64,000 nucleotides of DNA, taken from a bacterium. GTDB lineage: Bacteria > Calditrichota > Calditrichia > RBG-13-44-9 > J042. The stretch lies in contig WFTQ01000072.1 in the NCBI GenBank assembly GCA_015485355.1, forward strand, positions 1 through 64,000, in the 5' to 3' direction. Below the pieces are notes generated by a model. It was given only the letters and a program-made list of their open reading frames with translations, had not been told where the DNA came from and did not search any database. Both the position numbers and the translations under genes were made by a program. Positions 8,691 through 18,827 of this stretch are shown in pieces (position 1 is the stretch's first letter; each line of letters opens with the position of its first letter).

Positions 8691-9965
8691 ATGTTTGAAA
8701 AAGTACTGACCCAACACATTCAAGTCCCCCAATCCCGGGATATTGATTATTACATGAAACACGGCGGTTATCAGGCGTTCCGGAAGGTGCTGAAAGAGAT
8801 GGAACCGGATCAGGTGATTGAGGTGGTAAGGGAGTCCAACTTGAGGGGGCGCGGAGGTGCCGGATTTCCCACGGGTGTAAAATGGGGCTTCGTTCCCAAA
8901 AACGATGAGAAACCGCATTACCTTCTGGTGAATGCCGACGAAAGCGAACCGGGGACCTTCAAGGATCGTCTATTGATGGATGGGAATCCCCATCTGGTCA
9001 TTGAGGGGGCCATGATTGCCTCTTTCGCCATTCGGGCGAACCTGTCGTACATATACATTCGGGGAGAGTTTGTTAAAGAAGCGCGCATTCTGGAGGCCGC
9101 CATTCAACAGGCCTACAACAAAGGATTGCTGGGCAACGATATTCTGGGGAGCGGTTATCGGTTGGACATGTATGTTCATCGCGGTGCGGGTGCTTATATT
9201 TGTGGCGAAGAGACCGGTTTGATCGAATCTCTGGAAGGCAAGCGCGGTTGGCCCCGTATTAAGCCTCCCTTTCCTGCCATCGAAGGTTTTCTGCAGAGCC
9301 CCACCATTGTGAACAATGTGGAAACCCTGGCCTGTGTCCCCTTTATTATTGAGCGAGGAGCCCGCTGGTTTAAGAGCATCGGGCCGGAAAGCAGTCCCGG
9401 GCCTAAGCTCTATTGCTTGAGTGGGCATGTGAATACACCCGGCGTTTACGAATTGCCCATGGGGACCAATTTAAAGGAATTGATTTACGAATATGGCGGG
9501 GGAGTTCTGGATGGCAAGGCGCTGAAAGCGGTGATTCCCGGCGGTTCCTCGGTGCCGGTGTTGCGGCCCGAGGAGATCGATGTGGCCATGGACTTCGATT
9601 CCCTGGCGAAAATCGGTACCATGCTGGGTTCGGCGGGTACGATCGTGATGCATCAAGACACTTGCATGGTGGATGCCCTGTTGAATTTGATTCATTTTTA
9701 TCGACATGAATCCTGCGGACAGTGCACTCCCTGTCGGGAAGGGACCAACTGGGCGGAGCGGATTCTGAGAAAAATTGAGCAGGGTCGGGCCACCGAAAGG
9801 GATGTCGATCTGCTGGAGGAAGTGGCCAATCACATCAACTTCCGCACCATTTGTCCCCTGGGTGATGCCGCGGCCATGCCGATCCAGAGCTTCCTGAAGA
9901 AATTTCGGGACGAGTTTAACGCCCATGTGGGCCGGCATCGCTGTCCCTTGAACAGTCGGTTGTAA
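8691..9965 (+). CDS. nuoF: NADH-quinone oxidoreductase subunit F
   Basis: The 51-kDa subunit (424 residues), which binds FMN, NADH and the [4Fe-4S] cluster N3. The glycine-rich nucleotide loop (RGRGGAGFPTG, about 52-62), the FMN/NADH region (NADESEPGTFKDR), the acidic GAGAYICGEETGL motif and the cluster ligands in ESCGQCTPCREG plus a later TICPLGD cysteine are all seen. NADH electrons enter complex I here and pass to NuoE and NuoG. It is of normal length. Confidence 0.98.
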   Translation: MFEKVLTQHIQVPQSRDIDYYMKHGGYQAFRKVLKEMEPDQVIEVVRESNLRGRGGAGFPTGVKWGFVPKNDEKPHYLLVNADESEPGTFKDRLLMDGNPHLVIEGAMIASFAIRANLSYIYIRGEFVKEARILEAAIQQAYNKGLLGNDILGSGYRLDMYVHRGAGAYICGEETGLIESLEGKRGWPRIKPPFPAIEGFLQSPTIVNNVETLACVPFIIERGARWFKSIGPESSPGPKLYCLSGHVNTPGVYELPMGTNLKELIYEYGGGVLDGKALKAVIPGGSSVPVLRPEEIDVAMDFDSLAKIGTMLGSAGTIVMHQDTCMVDALLNLIHFYRHESCGQCTPCREGTNWAERILRKIEQGRATERDVDLLEEVANHINFRTICPLGDAAAMPIQSFLKKFRDEFNAHVGRHRCPLNSRL

Positions 9966-10001
9966 TCGGGAGAATCCATAAAAATTAATGGGAAACGTTT
10001 T

Positions 10002-11630
10002 ATGCCGCTCATCAAAATCAATGGAATAGAAACCGAAGTGCCTGCGGGAGTGAACCTGATTGAAGCCGCGAAACAGGTGGGCATCGAGATTCCTCATTAT
10101 TGTTATCATCCCGGATTACGTGTGGTGGCCAGTTGTCGAATGTGTCTGGTTAAGATCGAGGGGATGCCCAAGCTGGTCCCGGCTTGCCAGACGCCCGTCC
10201 GCCCCGCGCCTGCGGAACGCAAGGTGGAAGGTAAGTACGACATGGTGGTGGTGACCAACGATGCCGTGGTGAAGGACGCTCAGGAATCGATCCTGGAATT
10301 TCTCCTCTTGAATCATCCCGTGGATTGCCCCGAATGTGACCAGGCGGGGGAATGCCTGTTGCAGGATTACACCTTCACGTATGGCAAGGACCATAGCCGG
10401 TTTGAGTTTGATAAACGGGTTCCGGCCCGCAAAGACCTGGGCCCGCAGATTCTTCTGATCGCTACCCGTTGCATCCTTTGCAGCCGATGCGTGCGCTTTA
10501 CCCAGGAAGTGACCGGCACCCGAGAAATTTTTATAAAAAACCGGGGATATCAGGCCGAAATCGAAGTCCATCCCGGAAAGTCTTTGAACAACAAACTTTC
10601 CATGTGCACCGCGGATATCTGCCCCGTGGGAGCGCTGGTGACCAAGGACTTTTTGTTCAAACCCCGCAACTGGCGCTACCAGCGGGTGCGTACCGTATGT
10701 CCCGGCTGTTCGGTGGGCTGCAACGTGCATATCGAATCTATGGAAGAAGACAATCAGATTTACCGCATCAAACCGGCCTACAATGCCCGGGTCAACCAGT
10801 GGTGGGCCTGCGATGATGGGCGTTTGCTTTACCATGTTTACCGTAAGCTGGAACGCCTGGAATATCCCCTGGTGCGGGAGAATGGAAAGCTACGGCACTC
10901 CAACTGGAAACAGGCGTTCCAGGCGGTTCGGGATCGGCTGACGGCGTATAAGCCGGAACAACTGGCCCTGGTCGGAAGCGGCTATCTCACCAACGAGGAA
11001 AATTTCCTGTTGCAAAAAATCTTCCGGGAAGGTCTGAATGCCCGTCACATTTGCCTGAACGATCACTACCCCCGGGAAGCGGATGTAGTCTATCCTAAAT
11101 TTGTGATTAAGGGGGAGAAAGTACCCAATTTTCAGGGTGCGGCGGATACCTTGCGGCCGTCTCTGAGTTTCGGAGACTTGTTGAAAAAAATCGAAGCCGG
11201 GGAAATTCGTGCGGTCTATTGGGCCGGCGGTGGCCCCTACCCGGCGCTTCCGGAAGAAGAACTCCCCATTCTGGATAAGCTGGACGTGTTGATTGTGCAG
11301 GACATTTCTCACAGCGCCATAACCGAGAGGGCCGAAGTGGTATTGGCCGGTGCCACGGCATATGAAAAAGAGGGCACCTTTACCAATGATCAGCATCATG
11401 TGCAGCGGATTCGTCCGGCGGTAATGCCTCCGGGAGCCGCGAAAACCGATTTCGAGATTTTACGGGAACTGGTGGATGGGTTTGACTTGGGCCTGTATCT
11501 ACAGCCGCAAACGGTGTTCCAGGAAATTGCGGCGACCATCGACGGCTATCGGGGCATGAGCTATACAGCACTGGATGAACAGGGGTTAACCAAAGGGCAA
11601 AAAGTACCCGAGGCGGTGGCCCGATCATAA
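10002..11630 (+). CDS. nuoG: NADH-quinone oxidoreductase subunit G, short form
   Basis: Iron-sulfur subunit of the peripheral arm. The N-terminal ferredoxin-like domain has [2Fe-2S] ligands C34, C45, C48 and C62. The H105/C109/C112/C118 set fits cluster N5, and C157/C160/C163/C207 fits N4. A further set C233, C236, C240 and C270 (C-x2-C-x3-C-x29-C) matches the off-path cluster N7 found in some bacterial NuoG. The molybdopterin-oxidoreductase-like part that follows is compact: the whole protein has 542 residues, against roughly 780-900 in E. coli and Thermus. The C-terminus still has the ITERAEVVL and KEGTFTN motifs. It looks like a shortened but intact version, since there is no frameshift and the following gene is normally spaced. 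Confidence 0.95.
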   Translation: MPLIKINGIETEVPAGVNLIEAAKQVGIEIPHYCYHPGLRVVASCRMCLVKIEGMPKLVPACQTPVRPAPAERKVEGKYDMVVVTNDAVVKDAQESILEFLLLNHPVDCPECDQAGECLLQDYTFTYGKDHSRFEFDKRVPARKDLGPQILLIATRCILCSRCVRFTQEVTGTREIFIKNRGYQAEIEVHPGKSLNNKLSMCTADICPVGALVTKDFLFKPRNWRYQRVRTVCPGCSVGCNVHIESMEEDNQIYRIKPAYNARVNQWWACDDGRLLYHVYRKLERLEYPLVRENGKLRHSNWKQAFQAVRDRLTAYKPEQLALVGSGYLTNEENFLLQKIFREGLNARHICLNDHYPREADVVYPKFVIKGEKVPNFQGAADTLRPSLSFGDLLKKIEAGEIRAVYWAGGGPYPALPEEELPILDKLDVLIVQDISHSAITERAEVVLAGATAYEKEGTFTNDQHHVQRIRPAVMPPGAAKTDFEILRELVDGFDLGLYLQPQTVFQEIAATIDGYRGMSYTALDEQGLTKGQKVPEAVARS

Positions 11631-11690
11631 GCCCCTTCCATCAAGGCGGCAATGGGTTTGGATAGTGAACCTACACGGGGAAGATGAACC

Positions 11691-12737
11691 ATGAGTCCTT
11701 GGATGTTAGAAGCTATTCTGGCATTGATTAAAATCGGGGTGGTTGTATTTTTGGTAATTTTACCGCTGGTAATGATGCTCATTCTGGCCGAGCGTCGGGT
11801 ATCGGCCTTCATACAGAATCGGTTGGGACCCAATCGCGTGGGTTGGCAGGGCATGATGCAGCCGGTGGCCGATGGGTTAAAATTCCTGTTTAAAGAGGAT
11901 GTGATCCCCGGGCATGTGGACCGTTTTTTGTACCTTATTGCCCCGGGTATTATTCTTTTTCCGGCCCTGTTAACCTTTGCCGTGGTTCCTTTTGGAGATC
12001 AGTTGACTACCTACATCGGCCATACTCTGGTGACCATCCGGTTCCAGATCGCCGATCTGAATGTGGGGGTTCTCTATATTGTGGCGGTGGCTTCGCTGGG
12101 CGTGTATGGCCTGGTCATCGGAGGGTATTCTTCCAACAACAAATATTCCATGCTGGGGGGATTGCGGTCATCGGCTCAGATGATCAGTTATGAATTGCCC
12201 CTGGGATTGGCCATTATATCGGTGGTGATGATGAGCGGATCGTTGCGGTTGCAGGATATTGTGGTGGATCAGTATGAAATCTGGAATGTTTTTCGTCAAC
12301 CGTTGGGATTCATTATTTTCCTGGTGGCCTCTTTTGCCGAGACCAACCGCTTGCCCTTCGATCTGCCCGAGGCCGAACAAGAACTGGTGGGAGGGTATCA
12401 TACGGAATATAGCTCGATGAAATTCGCTTCCTTCTTCCTGGCGGAGTATATCAATATGATCACGGCCTCGGCATTGATTACCACACTCTTTTTCGGCGGC
12501 TGGCATGTGCCGTTTGGTATCCTGGAAGCGATCAATCTGCCCGTCCTGTGGGAACAGATCATTCAAATTCTGGCCTTTTCCCTTAAAACGCTTTTCTTTC
12601 TGTTCTTCTTCATCTGGGTGCGCTGGACGCTCCCGCGCTTTCGGTATGACCAATTGATGAATCTGGGATGGAAATCGATGGTGCCGCTGGGATTGTTGAA
12701 TATTGTTTTAACGGCGATTGGGATAGCTGTTTTCTAA
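11691..12737 (+). CDS. nuoH: NADH-quinone oxidoreductase subunit H
   Basis: Membrane subunit at the junction with the peripheral arm (348 residues, about eight helices), forming part of the quinone tunnel. The signature LAERRVSAFIQNRLGPNR and the downstream QPVADGLKFLFKED loop are present, as are the acidic residues of the AETNRLPFDLPEAEQELVGG segment. In most operons nuoI follows; here the next gene, 24 bases on, is nuoJ. Confidence 0.97.
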   Translation: MSPWMLEAILALIKIGVVVFLVILPLVMMLILAERRVSAFIQNRLGPNRVGWQGMMQPVADGLKFLFKEDVIPGHVDRFLYLIAPGIILFPALLTFAVVPFGDQLTTYIGHTLVTIRFQIADLNVGVLYIVAVASLGVYGLVIGGYSSNNKYSMLGGLRSSAQMISYELPLGLAIISVVMMSGSLRLQDIVVDQYEIWNVFRQPLGFIIFLVASFAETNRLPFDLPEAEQELVGGYHTEYSSMKFASFFLAEYINMITASALITTLFFGGWHVPFGILEAINLPVLWEQIIQILAFSLKTLFFLFFFIWVRWTLPRFRYDQLMNLGWKSMVPLGLLNIVLTAIGIAVF

Positions 12738-12761
12738 TCGAAACGTGAGGGTTATGGGCGT

Positions 12762-13268
12762 ATGTTGCAACTAACGCTGTTTTATATCTTTGCCGTCCTT
12801 GCGGTGTTGGGTGGTATCATGGTGGTGGTGCATCGGAATCCAATATACAGCGCCTTATCTTTAATATTGACTCTCTTTGCTCTGGCGGGGGAGTATATTT
12901 TGCTGATGGCCCATTTCATTGCCATCGTGCACATCGCCGTGTATGCGGGCGCCATTATGGTGTTGTTCCTCTTTGTGATCATGCTGTTGAATATTCGGAT
13001 CGAGGAGCGGGCTCCCGGCGCCCTGAGATACATGGTCTATATCGGCGTTCCCATGGCTGCTATCCTGTTTCTGCAACTGGGATATCTGGCCTTTAAAGGA
13101 TTTCAGGAAGTGTATGTCAAAAATACCGATGTGGGAACCGTAGAGCGGATTGGGCAGGCCCTGTTTAGTAAATACGTATTACCATTCGAAATCACGTCTA
13201 TCTTACTGGTGGTTGCCATGGTAGGGGCGGTCTATTTGTCCAAACGCAAACTGGAAATCGTCGAATAA
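12762..13268 (+). CDS. nuoJ: NADH-quinone oxidoreductase subunit J
   Basis: Membrane subunit of 168 residues with five predicted helices. The family segment HFIAIVHIAVYAGAIMVLF, which contains the pi-bulge helix known to matter for coupling in complex I, is at about 50-70. A typical VHRNPIYSALSLI motif precedes it. It directly follows nuoH with no nuoI between them. Confidence 0.96.
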   Translation: MLQLTLFYIFAVLAVLGGIMVVVHRNPIYSALSLILTLFALAGEYILLMAHFIAIVHIAVYAGAIMVLFLFVIMLLNIRIEERAPGALRYMVYIGVPMAAILFLQLGYLAFKGFQEVYVKNTDVGTVERIGQALFSKYVLPFEITSILLVVAMVGAVYLSKRKLEIVE

Positions 13269-13292
13269 GCAATAGACGGAGTGAAGGCTGCC

Positions 13293-13601
13293 ATGCAAGG
13301 AATACCCATTTCTCATTTTCTGGTTCTGAGTGCCATCCTGTTTTCGCTGGGCGTCATCGGGGTGACGATCCGGCGCAATGCGATTGTCATTTTTATGTCC
13401 ATAGAGCTGATGTTGAATGCGGTCAATCTGAGCTTTCTGGCGTTTTCCAATTATCTGAACAATGTGGAGGGCCAAATTTTTGTGTTTATGGTGATGGTTG
13501 TGGCGGCAGCCGAGGTGGCCGTGGGGCTGGCAATTATCGTGGCCATCTTTCGATTGCGTGAAACCGTGCACGTGGATGATATCAAATTGCTGAAATGGTG
13601 A
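13293..13601 (+). CDS. nuoK: NADH-quinone oxidoreductase subunit K
   Basis: Small three-helix antiporter-like membrane subunit (102 residues). The characteristic [20 protein letters not shown] motif carries the conserved membrane glutamate, and a second glutamate sits in [14 protein letters not shown] 13293 is preferred over GTG 13281 because AAGG lies five bases before it and the family length is about 100. Confidence 0.96.
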   Translation: MQGIPISHFLVLSAILFSLGVIGVTIRRNAIVIFMSIELMLNAVNLSFLAFSNYLNNVEGQIFVFMVMVVAAAEVAVGLAIIVAIFRLRETVHVDDIKLLKW

Positions 13602-13695
13602 ACGGGTAGGGGATCGGTGGTGGGAGTCGGTCGAGCGAGCCGGGTTATGCCTATCGCAGTGATTCGGTTTACCGGAAAACAATGGAGTTAACCCT

Positions 13696-15588
13696 ATGGA
13701 GAGTTTCGTCTGGTACATTCCTATTTTACCCTTAACAGGGGCGATTATTAACGGCCTGTTTGGGCGGGTGTTGAAAGACAAGGCCGGATGGATCGCCAGT
13801 CTGTCTGTGCTGGGTGCTTTTGGACTTTCCATTCAGGCCTTTTTGCTGGTGCGTGAAGGCATCACCTTTGATGGGAACCTTTTCGATTGGATTGTGGCCG
13901 GGAATTTCCACACCAGTTTTGGCGTGCTGGTGGACGAGCTGTCCGTCATCATGATGTTGATCGTTACAGGTGTGGGGTTTTTGATTCATGTGTATTCCAA
14001 TGGGTACATGCATGGGGATCCGGGCATTGCTCGCTATTTTGCGTATCTGAATCTTTTCATTTTCTCCATGCTTTTGCTGGTGATGGGCAACAATTTGTTG
14101 TTATTATATCTGGGTTGGGAAGGGGTTGGTTTGTGTTCCTATCTTCTGATCGGTTTTTGGTATCAGAAGCCTTCTGCGGCCAAAGCCGGCCTGAAGGCGT
14201 TTATCACCAACCGGGTGGGGGACTTTGGATTTGCCATCGGCATTTTTATCATTTTCAAAGCCATTGGCACCATTTATTATTCTCAGATTTTTCAGCAGAC
14301 GGAGGAGTTACTGGCGGCCGGGGTCCTGACCGCCGCTACTTTGCTGCTGTTTGTGGGGGCCACCGGAAAATCGGCCCAGTTTCCACTCCATGTCTGGTTG
14401 CCCGACGCCATGGAGGGCCCTACCCCCGTTAGTGCTCTCATTCACGCGGCGACTATGGTCACCGCCGGGGTATACATGGTTGCCCGGTTCAGCCCTCTGT
14501 ATAGTCTGAGCGAGGTTGCCATGGCCGTTGTGGTGATCATCGGTACCTTTACCGCGCTGTTTGCCGCCACAATGGCGTTGGTCAACAACGATATCAAACG
14601 CGTGCTGGCGTACTCCACCATTTCCCAGTTGGGGTACATGTTTATTGGTGTGGGAGTGGGGGCCTATGCGGCGGGAATTTTCCATCTCATGACCCATGCG
14701 TTTTTCAAAGCCTTGTTGTTTCTGGGTGCCGGATCGGTGATGCACGCCCTGGCCGAGGAAACCAATATTCAGAAAATGGGGGGGCTATATTCCCGCATCA
14801 AAATTACTGCGGTCACGTTCATTGTCGCCTGGTTGGCCATTAGCGGAATACCGCCCTTTAGCGGATTCTTTTCGAAGGATGAGATTCTGGCCAAGGCATA
14901 CGCCTATCATCCACTGATATGGGTGCTGGGGACCCTGGGGGCCTTGTTGACCGCGTTTTATATGTCGCGTCTGGTTTTCCTGACGTTTTTCGGAAAGTCC
15001 CGGGTGGAACCGGAGCGGGAGCATCATATTCACGAATCGCCTCCGGTAATGACCGTTCCCTTGATCATTCTGGCGGTGCTGGCGGCCGTGGGTGGATTCG
15101 TCGGGGTACCGGAAGTATTGGGGGGGCATAATCATTTCGGAAAATTCCTGGAACCCGTTTTCGCGCAGGCCGAAGCCAATCTTCATTTAGCGCATGTTTC
15201 TCATACCGTGGAATACGGCCTCATGGCCGCTTCCGTGCTGATGGGATTGTTGGGCATTGGCCTGGCTTATTTGATGTACATCAAGGCCAGTATCAGCCCG
15301 GTAACATTGGCCGACCGCTTCCGGAAGGTGTATCGGCTGTTGTCCAATAAATACTATGTGGACGAAATCTACCAAAAATTGGTGATCGATCCCATTGTCT
15401 CCTTTAGCCGCTGGTTGTGGCATGCTGTGGACGAGGGCATTGTGGATGGAATCGTGAATCTTTCCGGACGGCTGATGCTACTTTTCGGTTTGATCTTGCG
15501 GCGGGTCCAGACCGGGTATGTGCAAAATTACGCCGCATTGTTTGTACTGGGTACCCTGATTCTACTGGCGTATTATCTGTTAAGTTGA
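13696..15588 (+). CDS. nuoL: NADH-quinone oxidoreductase subunit L
   Basis: The most distal antiporter-like proton-pumping subunit (630 residues, about 16 helices). The core motif GATGKSAQFPLHVWLPDAMEG, followed by PTPVSALIHAATMV, carries the central lysine and histidine of the half-channel. The C-terminal part contains the long amphipathic lateral helix region (YYVDEIYQKLVIDPIVS) and a last membrane anchor. GGAG precedes the ATG by 8 bases. A 94-base spacer separates it from nuoK, the largest gap within the operon. Confidence 0.97.
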   Translation: MESFVWYIPILPLTGAIINGLFGRVLKDKAGWIASLSVLGAFGLSIQAFLLVREGITFDGNLFDWIVAGNFHTSFGVLVDELSVIMMLIVTGVGFLIHVYSNGYMHGDPGIARYFAYLNLFIFSMLLLVMGNNLLLLYLGWEGVGLCSYLLIGFWYQKPSAAKAGLKAFITNRVGDFGFAIGIFIIFKAIGTIYYSQIFQQTEELLAAGVLTAATLLLFVGATGKSAQFPLHVWLPDAMEGPTPVSALIHAATMVTAGVYMVARFSPLYSLSEVAMAVVVIIGTFTALFAATMALVNNDIKRVLAYSTISQLGYMFIGVGVGAYAAGIFHLMTHAFFKALLFLGAGSVMHALAEETNIQKMGGLYSRIKITAVTFIVAWLAISGIPPFSGFFSKDEILAKAYAYHPLIWVLGTLGALLTAFYMSRLVFLTFFGKSRVEPEREHHIHESPPVMTVPLIILAVLAAVGGFVGVPEVLGGHNHFGKFLEPVFAQAEANLHLAHVSHTVEYGLMAASVLMGLLGIGLAYLMYIKASISPVTLADRFRKVYRLLSNKYYVDEIYQKLVIDPIVSFSRWLWHAVDEGIVDGIVNLSGRLMLLFGLILRRVQTGYVQNYAALFVLGTLILLAYYLLS

Positions 15589-15614
15589 TTAAAATCGGTT
15601 GGAGATAGAGACCC

Positions 15615-17168
15615 ATGGAGATGGCATCCTTACTCAACTATACCACGTTTCTACCGCTTTTGGGAGCCCTCATATTGTTGATGATCCCTAAAACAGAAGA
15701 GGTGTTGATTAAAAGTTGGGCCTTTTTTGTGACCCTGACCACATTCCTGTTGTCGTTGCCGCTTTTTCACAATTTCGATGGTTCCCGATCGAGCATTCAG
15801 TTCGAGACGATAAAAAGCTGGATTCCCTCCATCGGGGCCGGTTATCATGTCGGCCTGGATGGCATTAGCATTTTACTTTACTTGCTGACCACCTTCATGA
15901 TGCCCCTGGCCGTTCTTTCTTCCTGGTCGGCCATTCAAAATCGGGTAAAGGAATACATGCTGGCCATGCTGGTTCTGGAAACGGGCATGCTGGGGGTGTT
16001 TATCTCCCTGGATTTGCTCCTTTTTTACATTTTCTGGGAGACCATGTTGATTCCCATGTATTTATTGATAGGCGTTTGGGGTGGACCCCGGCGTATCTAT
16101 GCCGCCATTAAATTTGTATTGTATACCATGGTCGGTTCGGTGTTGATGCTGGTGGCCATCCTGTATCTGTATTTTTTGCATTACAATTTTACCGGCGTTT
16201 ACACGTTCGATCTGCTACAAATTTACACCATCGATATTCCTTTCGGTTTGCAGCTCTGGCTCTTTCTGGCATTCGCCCTGGCATTTGCCATCAAAGTGCC
16301 CATGTTTCCTTTCCATACCTGGTTGCCCGATGCGCATGTGGAGGCACCGACAGCCGGATCTGTGATCCTGGCCGGCATCTTATTGAAGATGGGAACCTAC
16401 GGTTTCCTGCGGTTTAACCTGCCCCTGTTTCCCGAGGCTTCGGTACATTTTGCCCCCTTATTCCTGGTGTTGGCGGTTATTGGAATCCTTTATGGGGCCT
16501 GGATTTCCATGGTCCAACGGGATATTAAGAAGCTGGTGGCCTATTCTTCGGTGAGTCACTTGGGTTTCGTCATGCTGGGGGTGTTCGCCTTCACGGTCCC
16601 GAGCATGCAGGGGGGCTTGATTCAAATGATCAATCATGGGTTGTCGACCGGTGCTTTATTTCTGGCGGTGGGGATGATCTACGAACGGCGTCACACCCGC
16701 GAGATTCGCGAATTTGGAGGGGTGACCCGGGTGATGCCGGTGTTTGCCACCCTATTTCTGATTGTGTGTCTTTCCTCGCTGGGATTGCCCGGTACCAATG
16801 GTTTTGTGGGGGAATTCCTGATCCTGGTGGGAAGTTTTCAGGTGGTACCTGCCTTTGCCGTTCTGGCCACCGTGGGCATCATTTTCGCCGCGGTGTATTT
16901 ACTGTGGATGTTCCGTCGGGTTATGTTTGGTCCGCTGACCAGGGAAGAGAACAAAAACCTGGTGGATTTAAACGGCAGGGAGGTGGCCACCCTGCTGCCG
17001 ATTATTGTGTTTATCTTCTGGATCGGGTTTTATCCCCGAACGTTCTTAGATAAAACCGAAGCCACCATCAGCCGGCTGGCCGGCACCATGGAAAAGGCCA
17101 GAGCCGAATTGCACCTGGAAAAACAGGCCCCGTATTGGAAGTATCTGGTCTGGAAAGGGAATCCATAA
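15615..17168 (+). CDS. nuoM: NADH-quinone oxidoreductase subunit M
   Basis: Antiporter-like proton-pumping subunit (517 residues, about 14 helices). The motif [20 protein letters not shown] and the following [16 protein letters not shown] contain the essential lysine and proton-path residues. A first-helix glutamate is seen in [14 protein letters not shown]. It lies 26 bases after nuoL. Confidence 0.97.
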   Translation: MEMASLLNYTTFLPLLGALILLMIPKTEEVLIKSWAFFVTLTTFLLSLPLFHNFDGSRSSIQFETIKSWIPSIGAGYHVGLDGISILLYLLTTFMMPLAVLSSWSAIQNRVKEYMLAMLVLETGMLGVFISLDLLLFYIFWETMLIPMYLLIGVWGGPRRIYAAIKFVLYTMVGSVLMLVAILYLYFLHYNFTGVYTFDLLQIYTIDIPFGLQLWLFLAFALAFAIKVPMFPFHTWLPDAHVEAPTAGSVILAGILLKMGTYGFLRFNLPLFPEASVHFAPLFLVLAVIGILYGAWISMVQRDIKKLVAYSSVSHLGFVMLGVFAFTVPSMQGGLIQMINHGLSTGALFLAVGMIYERRHTREIREFGGVTRVMPVFATLFLIVCLSSLGLPGTNGFVGEFLILVGSFQVVPAFAVLATVGIIFAAVYLLWMFRRVMFGPLTREENKNLVDLNGREVATLLPIIVFIFWIGFYPRTFLDKTEATISRLAGTMEKARAELHLEKQAPYWKYLVWKGNP

Positions 17169-17219
17169 ATCGCCGGTAGGTGGACAAGTCAGTGAGAGAT
17201 TAGTGGAGGATCTGGATAC

Positions 17220-18653
17220 ATGCCCATAGCAATTGGAACAACCGACCTCATTTCGATATTACCCATAGCCATCGTCAGCCTGTTTGGGGTCTACCTGTTG
17301 TTACAAAGCGTATTTGCGCCCCGAATGAACCGCATATTGATTCCCTATCTGGGCATTTTGGGAGTGGGATTGGCCGTTGTCGGCAATTTCTTTCTGATAG
17401 GCATGGAGGGCACGGCGTTCGAGGGGATGGTGCGGGTGGATCGGTTGACGGTGGTTTTGAATTTCCTCTTTTTAATAACGGCGGCCTTGAGCCTGTTAAT
17501 CACCATCAGTTATCACGAAGGCGAGCATGTGGAATTTCTGGAATTTACGCCATTAGTGCTCTTCTCCACGGCGGGAATGATGGTAATGGGGAGTGCCGAG
17601 AGTTTGATGACGATTTTCTTGGGCTTGGAAACCATGTCCATTGCCTTGTATGTGATGGCGGGCTTCCGTCGCACCAACCGGCATTCCCTGGAAGCCGCCT
17701 TGAAATATTTTCTCCTGGGGGCTTTTGCCACGGGTTTTCTGTTATATGGCATGGCATTGACCTATGGCATGGTGGGTTCCACCAATCTGACCCAGATTGC
17801 CCAGTACTTTACTCAGAATGCGCTGGACGTTCCTCTGGTGGCTTTGATGGGACTGGCTCTGATCATAATTGGTTTTGGTTTCAAGGTAGCGTTGGTGCCC
17901 TTTCATATGTGGACGCCGGATGTGTATCAGGGTTCGCCCCTGCCGGTGACGGCCTACATGGCTGTCGGGGCCAAGGCGGCGGGTTTTGCAGCCATCTTGC
18001 GGGTCATCTCTTTAAGCGCCTTTAGCATCGCTTTTCAATGGAGCGAAATCCTCTGGGTACTGGCGGTCCTGACCATGACCGTGGGTAATGTTGTTGCCCT
18101 GGTGCAAGACAATATTAAACGCATGCTGGCCTATTCCAGCATCGCCCACGCCGGTTACATTCTGGTAGGGGTGGTCGCCAGTAACGACCAGACGGTACCA
18201 TCGGTCGTTTTTTATTTAATCGTCTATCTGTTTATGAATCTGGGGGCCTTTGCGGTGGCCACCATGGTTGCGGGACAGAACGAAAGGCGGGTAAATATTC
18301 AGTATTATCGGGGATTGGGCTACACTCAACCCCTCCTGGCGCTGGCCATGGCGGTTTTCATGTTCTCTCTGGCTGGTTTTCCTCCCACGGCAGGGTTTAT
18401 CGGAAAATTTTACATTTTCAGTGCCGCACTCCAATCCGGTTATGTATGGCTGGTTATTCTGGGGGTTATCAATTCGCTGATTTCCGTGTATTACTATTTG
18501 AATGTGGTCGTGGCCATGTATATGCAGCAACCGGTGGACGAAAAGAAGATCGCCCCTGTTTTGCCCGGGGTTGGGGTGGTCATTCTGGTGGCGGTGTTGG
18601 GAATTGTTTACCTGGGAATCTTTCCGGGAACCATGTTGTCGGTTCTTCGATAA
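17220..18653 (+). CDS. nuoN: NADH-quinone oxidoreductase subunit N
   Basis: Third antiporter-like subunit (477 residues, about 14 helices). The characteristic segment FKVALVPFHMWTPDVYQGSP with P.PVTAYMAVGAKAAGF, and the LGLETMSIALYVM glutamate, are seen. GGAGG precedes the ATG. It is the last gene of the nuo operon; no clear intrinsic terminator follows before the next promoter at 18793. Confidence 0.97.
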   Translation: MPIAIGTTDLISILPIAIVSLFGVYLLLQSVFAPRMNRILIPYLGILGVGLAVVGNFFLIGMEGTAFEGMVRVDRLTVVLNFLFLITAALSLLITISYHEGEHVEFLEFTPLVLFSTAGMMVMGSAESLMTIFLGLETMSIALYVMAGFRRTNRHSLEAALKYFLLGAFATGFLLYGMALTYGMVGSTNLTQIAQYFTQNALDVPLVALMGLALIIIGFGFKVALVPFHMWTPDVYQGSPLPVTAYMAVGAKAAGFAAILRVISLSAFSIAFQWSEILWVLAVLTMTVGNVVALVQDNIKRMLAYSSIAHAGYILVGVVASNDQTVPSVVFYLIVYLFMNLGAFAVATMVAGQNERRVNIQYYRGLGYTQPLLALAMAVFMFSLAGFPPTAGFIGKFYIFSAALQSGYVWLVILGVINSLISVYYYLNVVVAMYMQQPVDEKKIAPVLPGVGVVILVAVLGIVYLGIFPGTMLSVLR

Positions 18654-18792
18654 AAACCAGTGACGCCGAGACGATGATGAAGGGGAGATGGAATAACAAT
18701 TAAAGTTTCTGGAATGTGATACGAGTCCTTTTATGATGGGTAAATGATCGGTATATAGGAGAGCGGGAAATAGGAGAATGATCTAAAAAAAA

Positions 18793-18821
18793 TTGCATTT
18801 TTGTAGCGAATCCCGTATATT
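18793..18821 (+). promoter_or_regulatory. predicted promoter of the structured leader RNA
   Basis: TTGCAT (18793-18798), a 17-nt spacer and TATATT (18816-18821). The predicted start near 18828 lies 12 bases before the first arm of the RNA stem. Confidence 0.6.
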
Positions 18822-18827
18822 TTCGAG

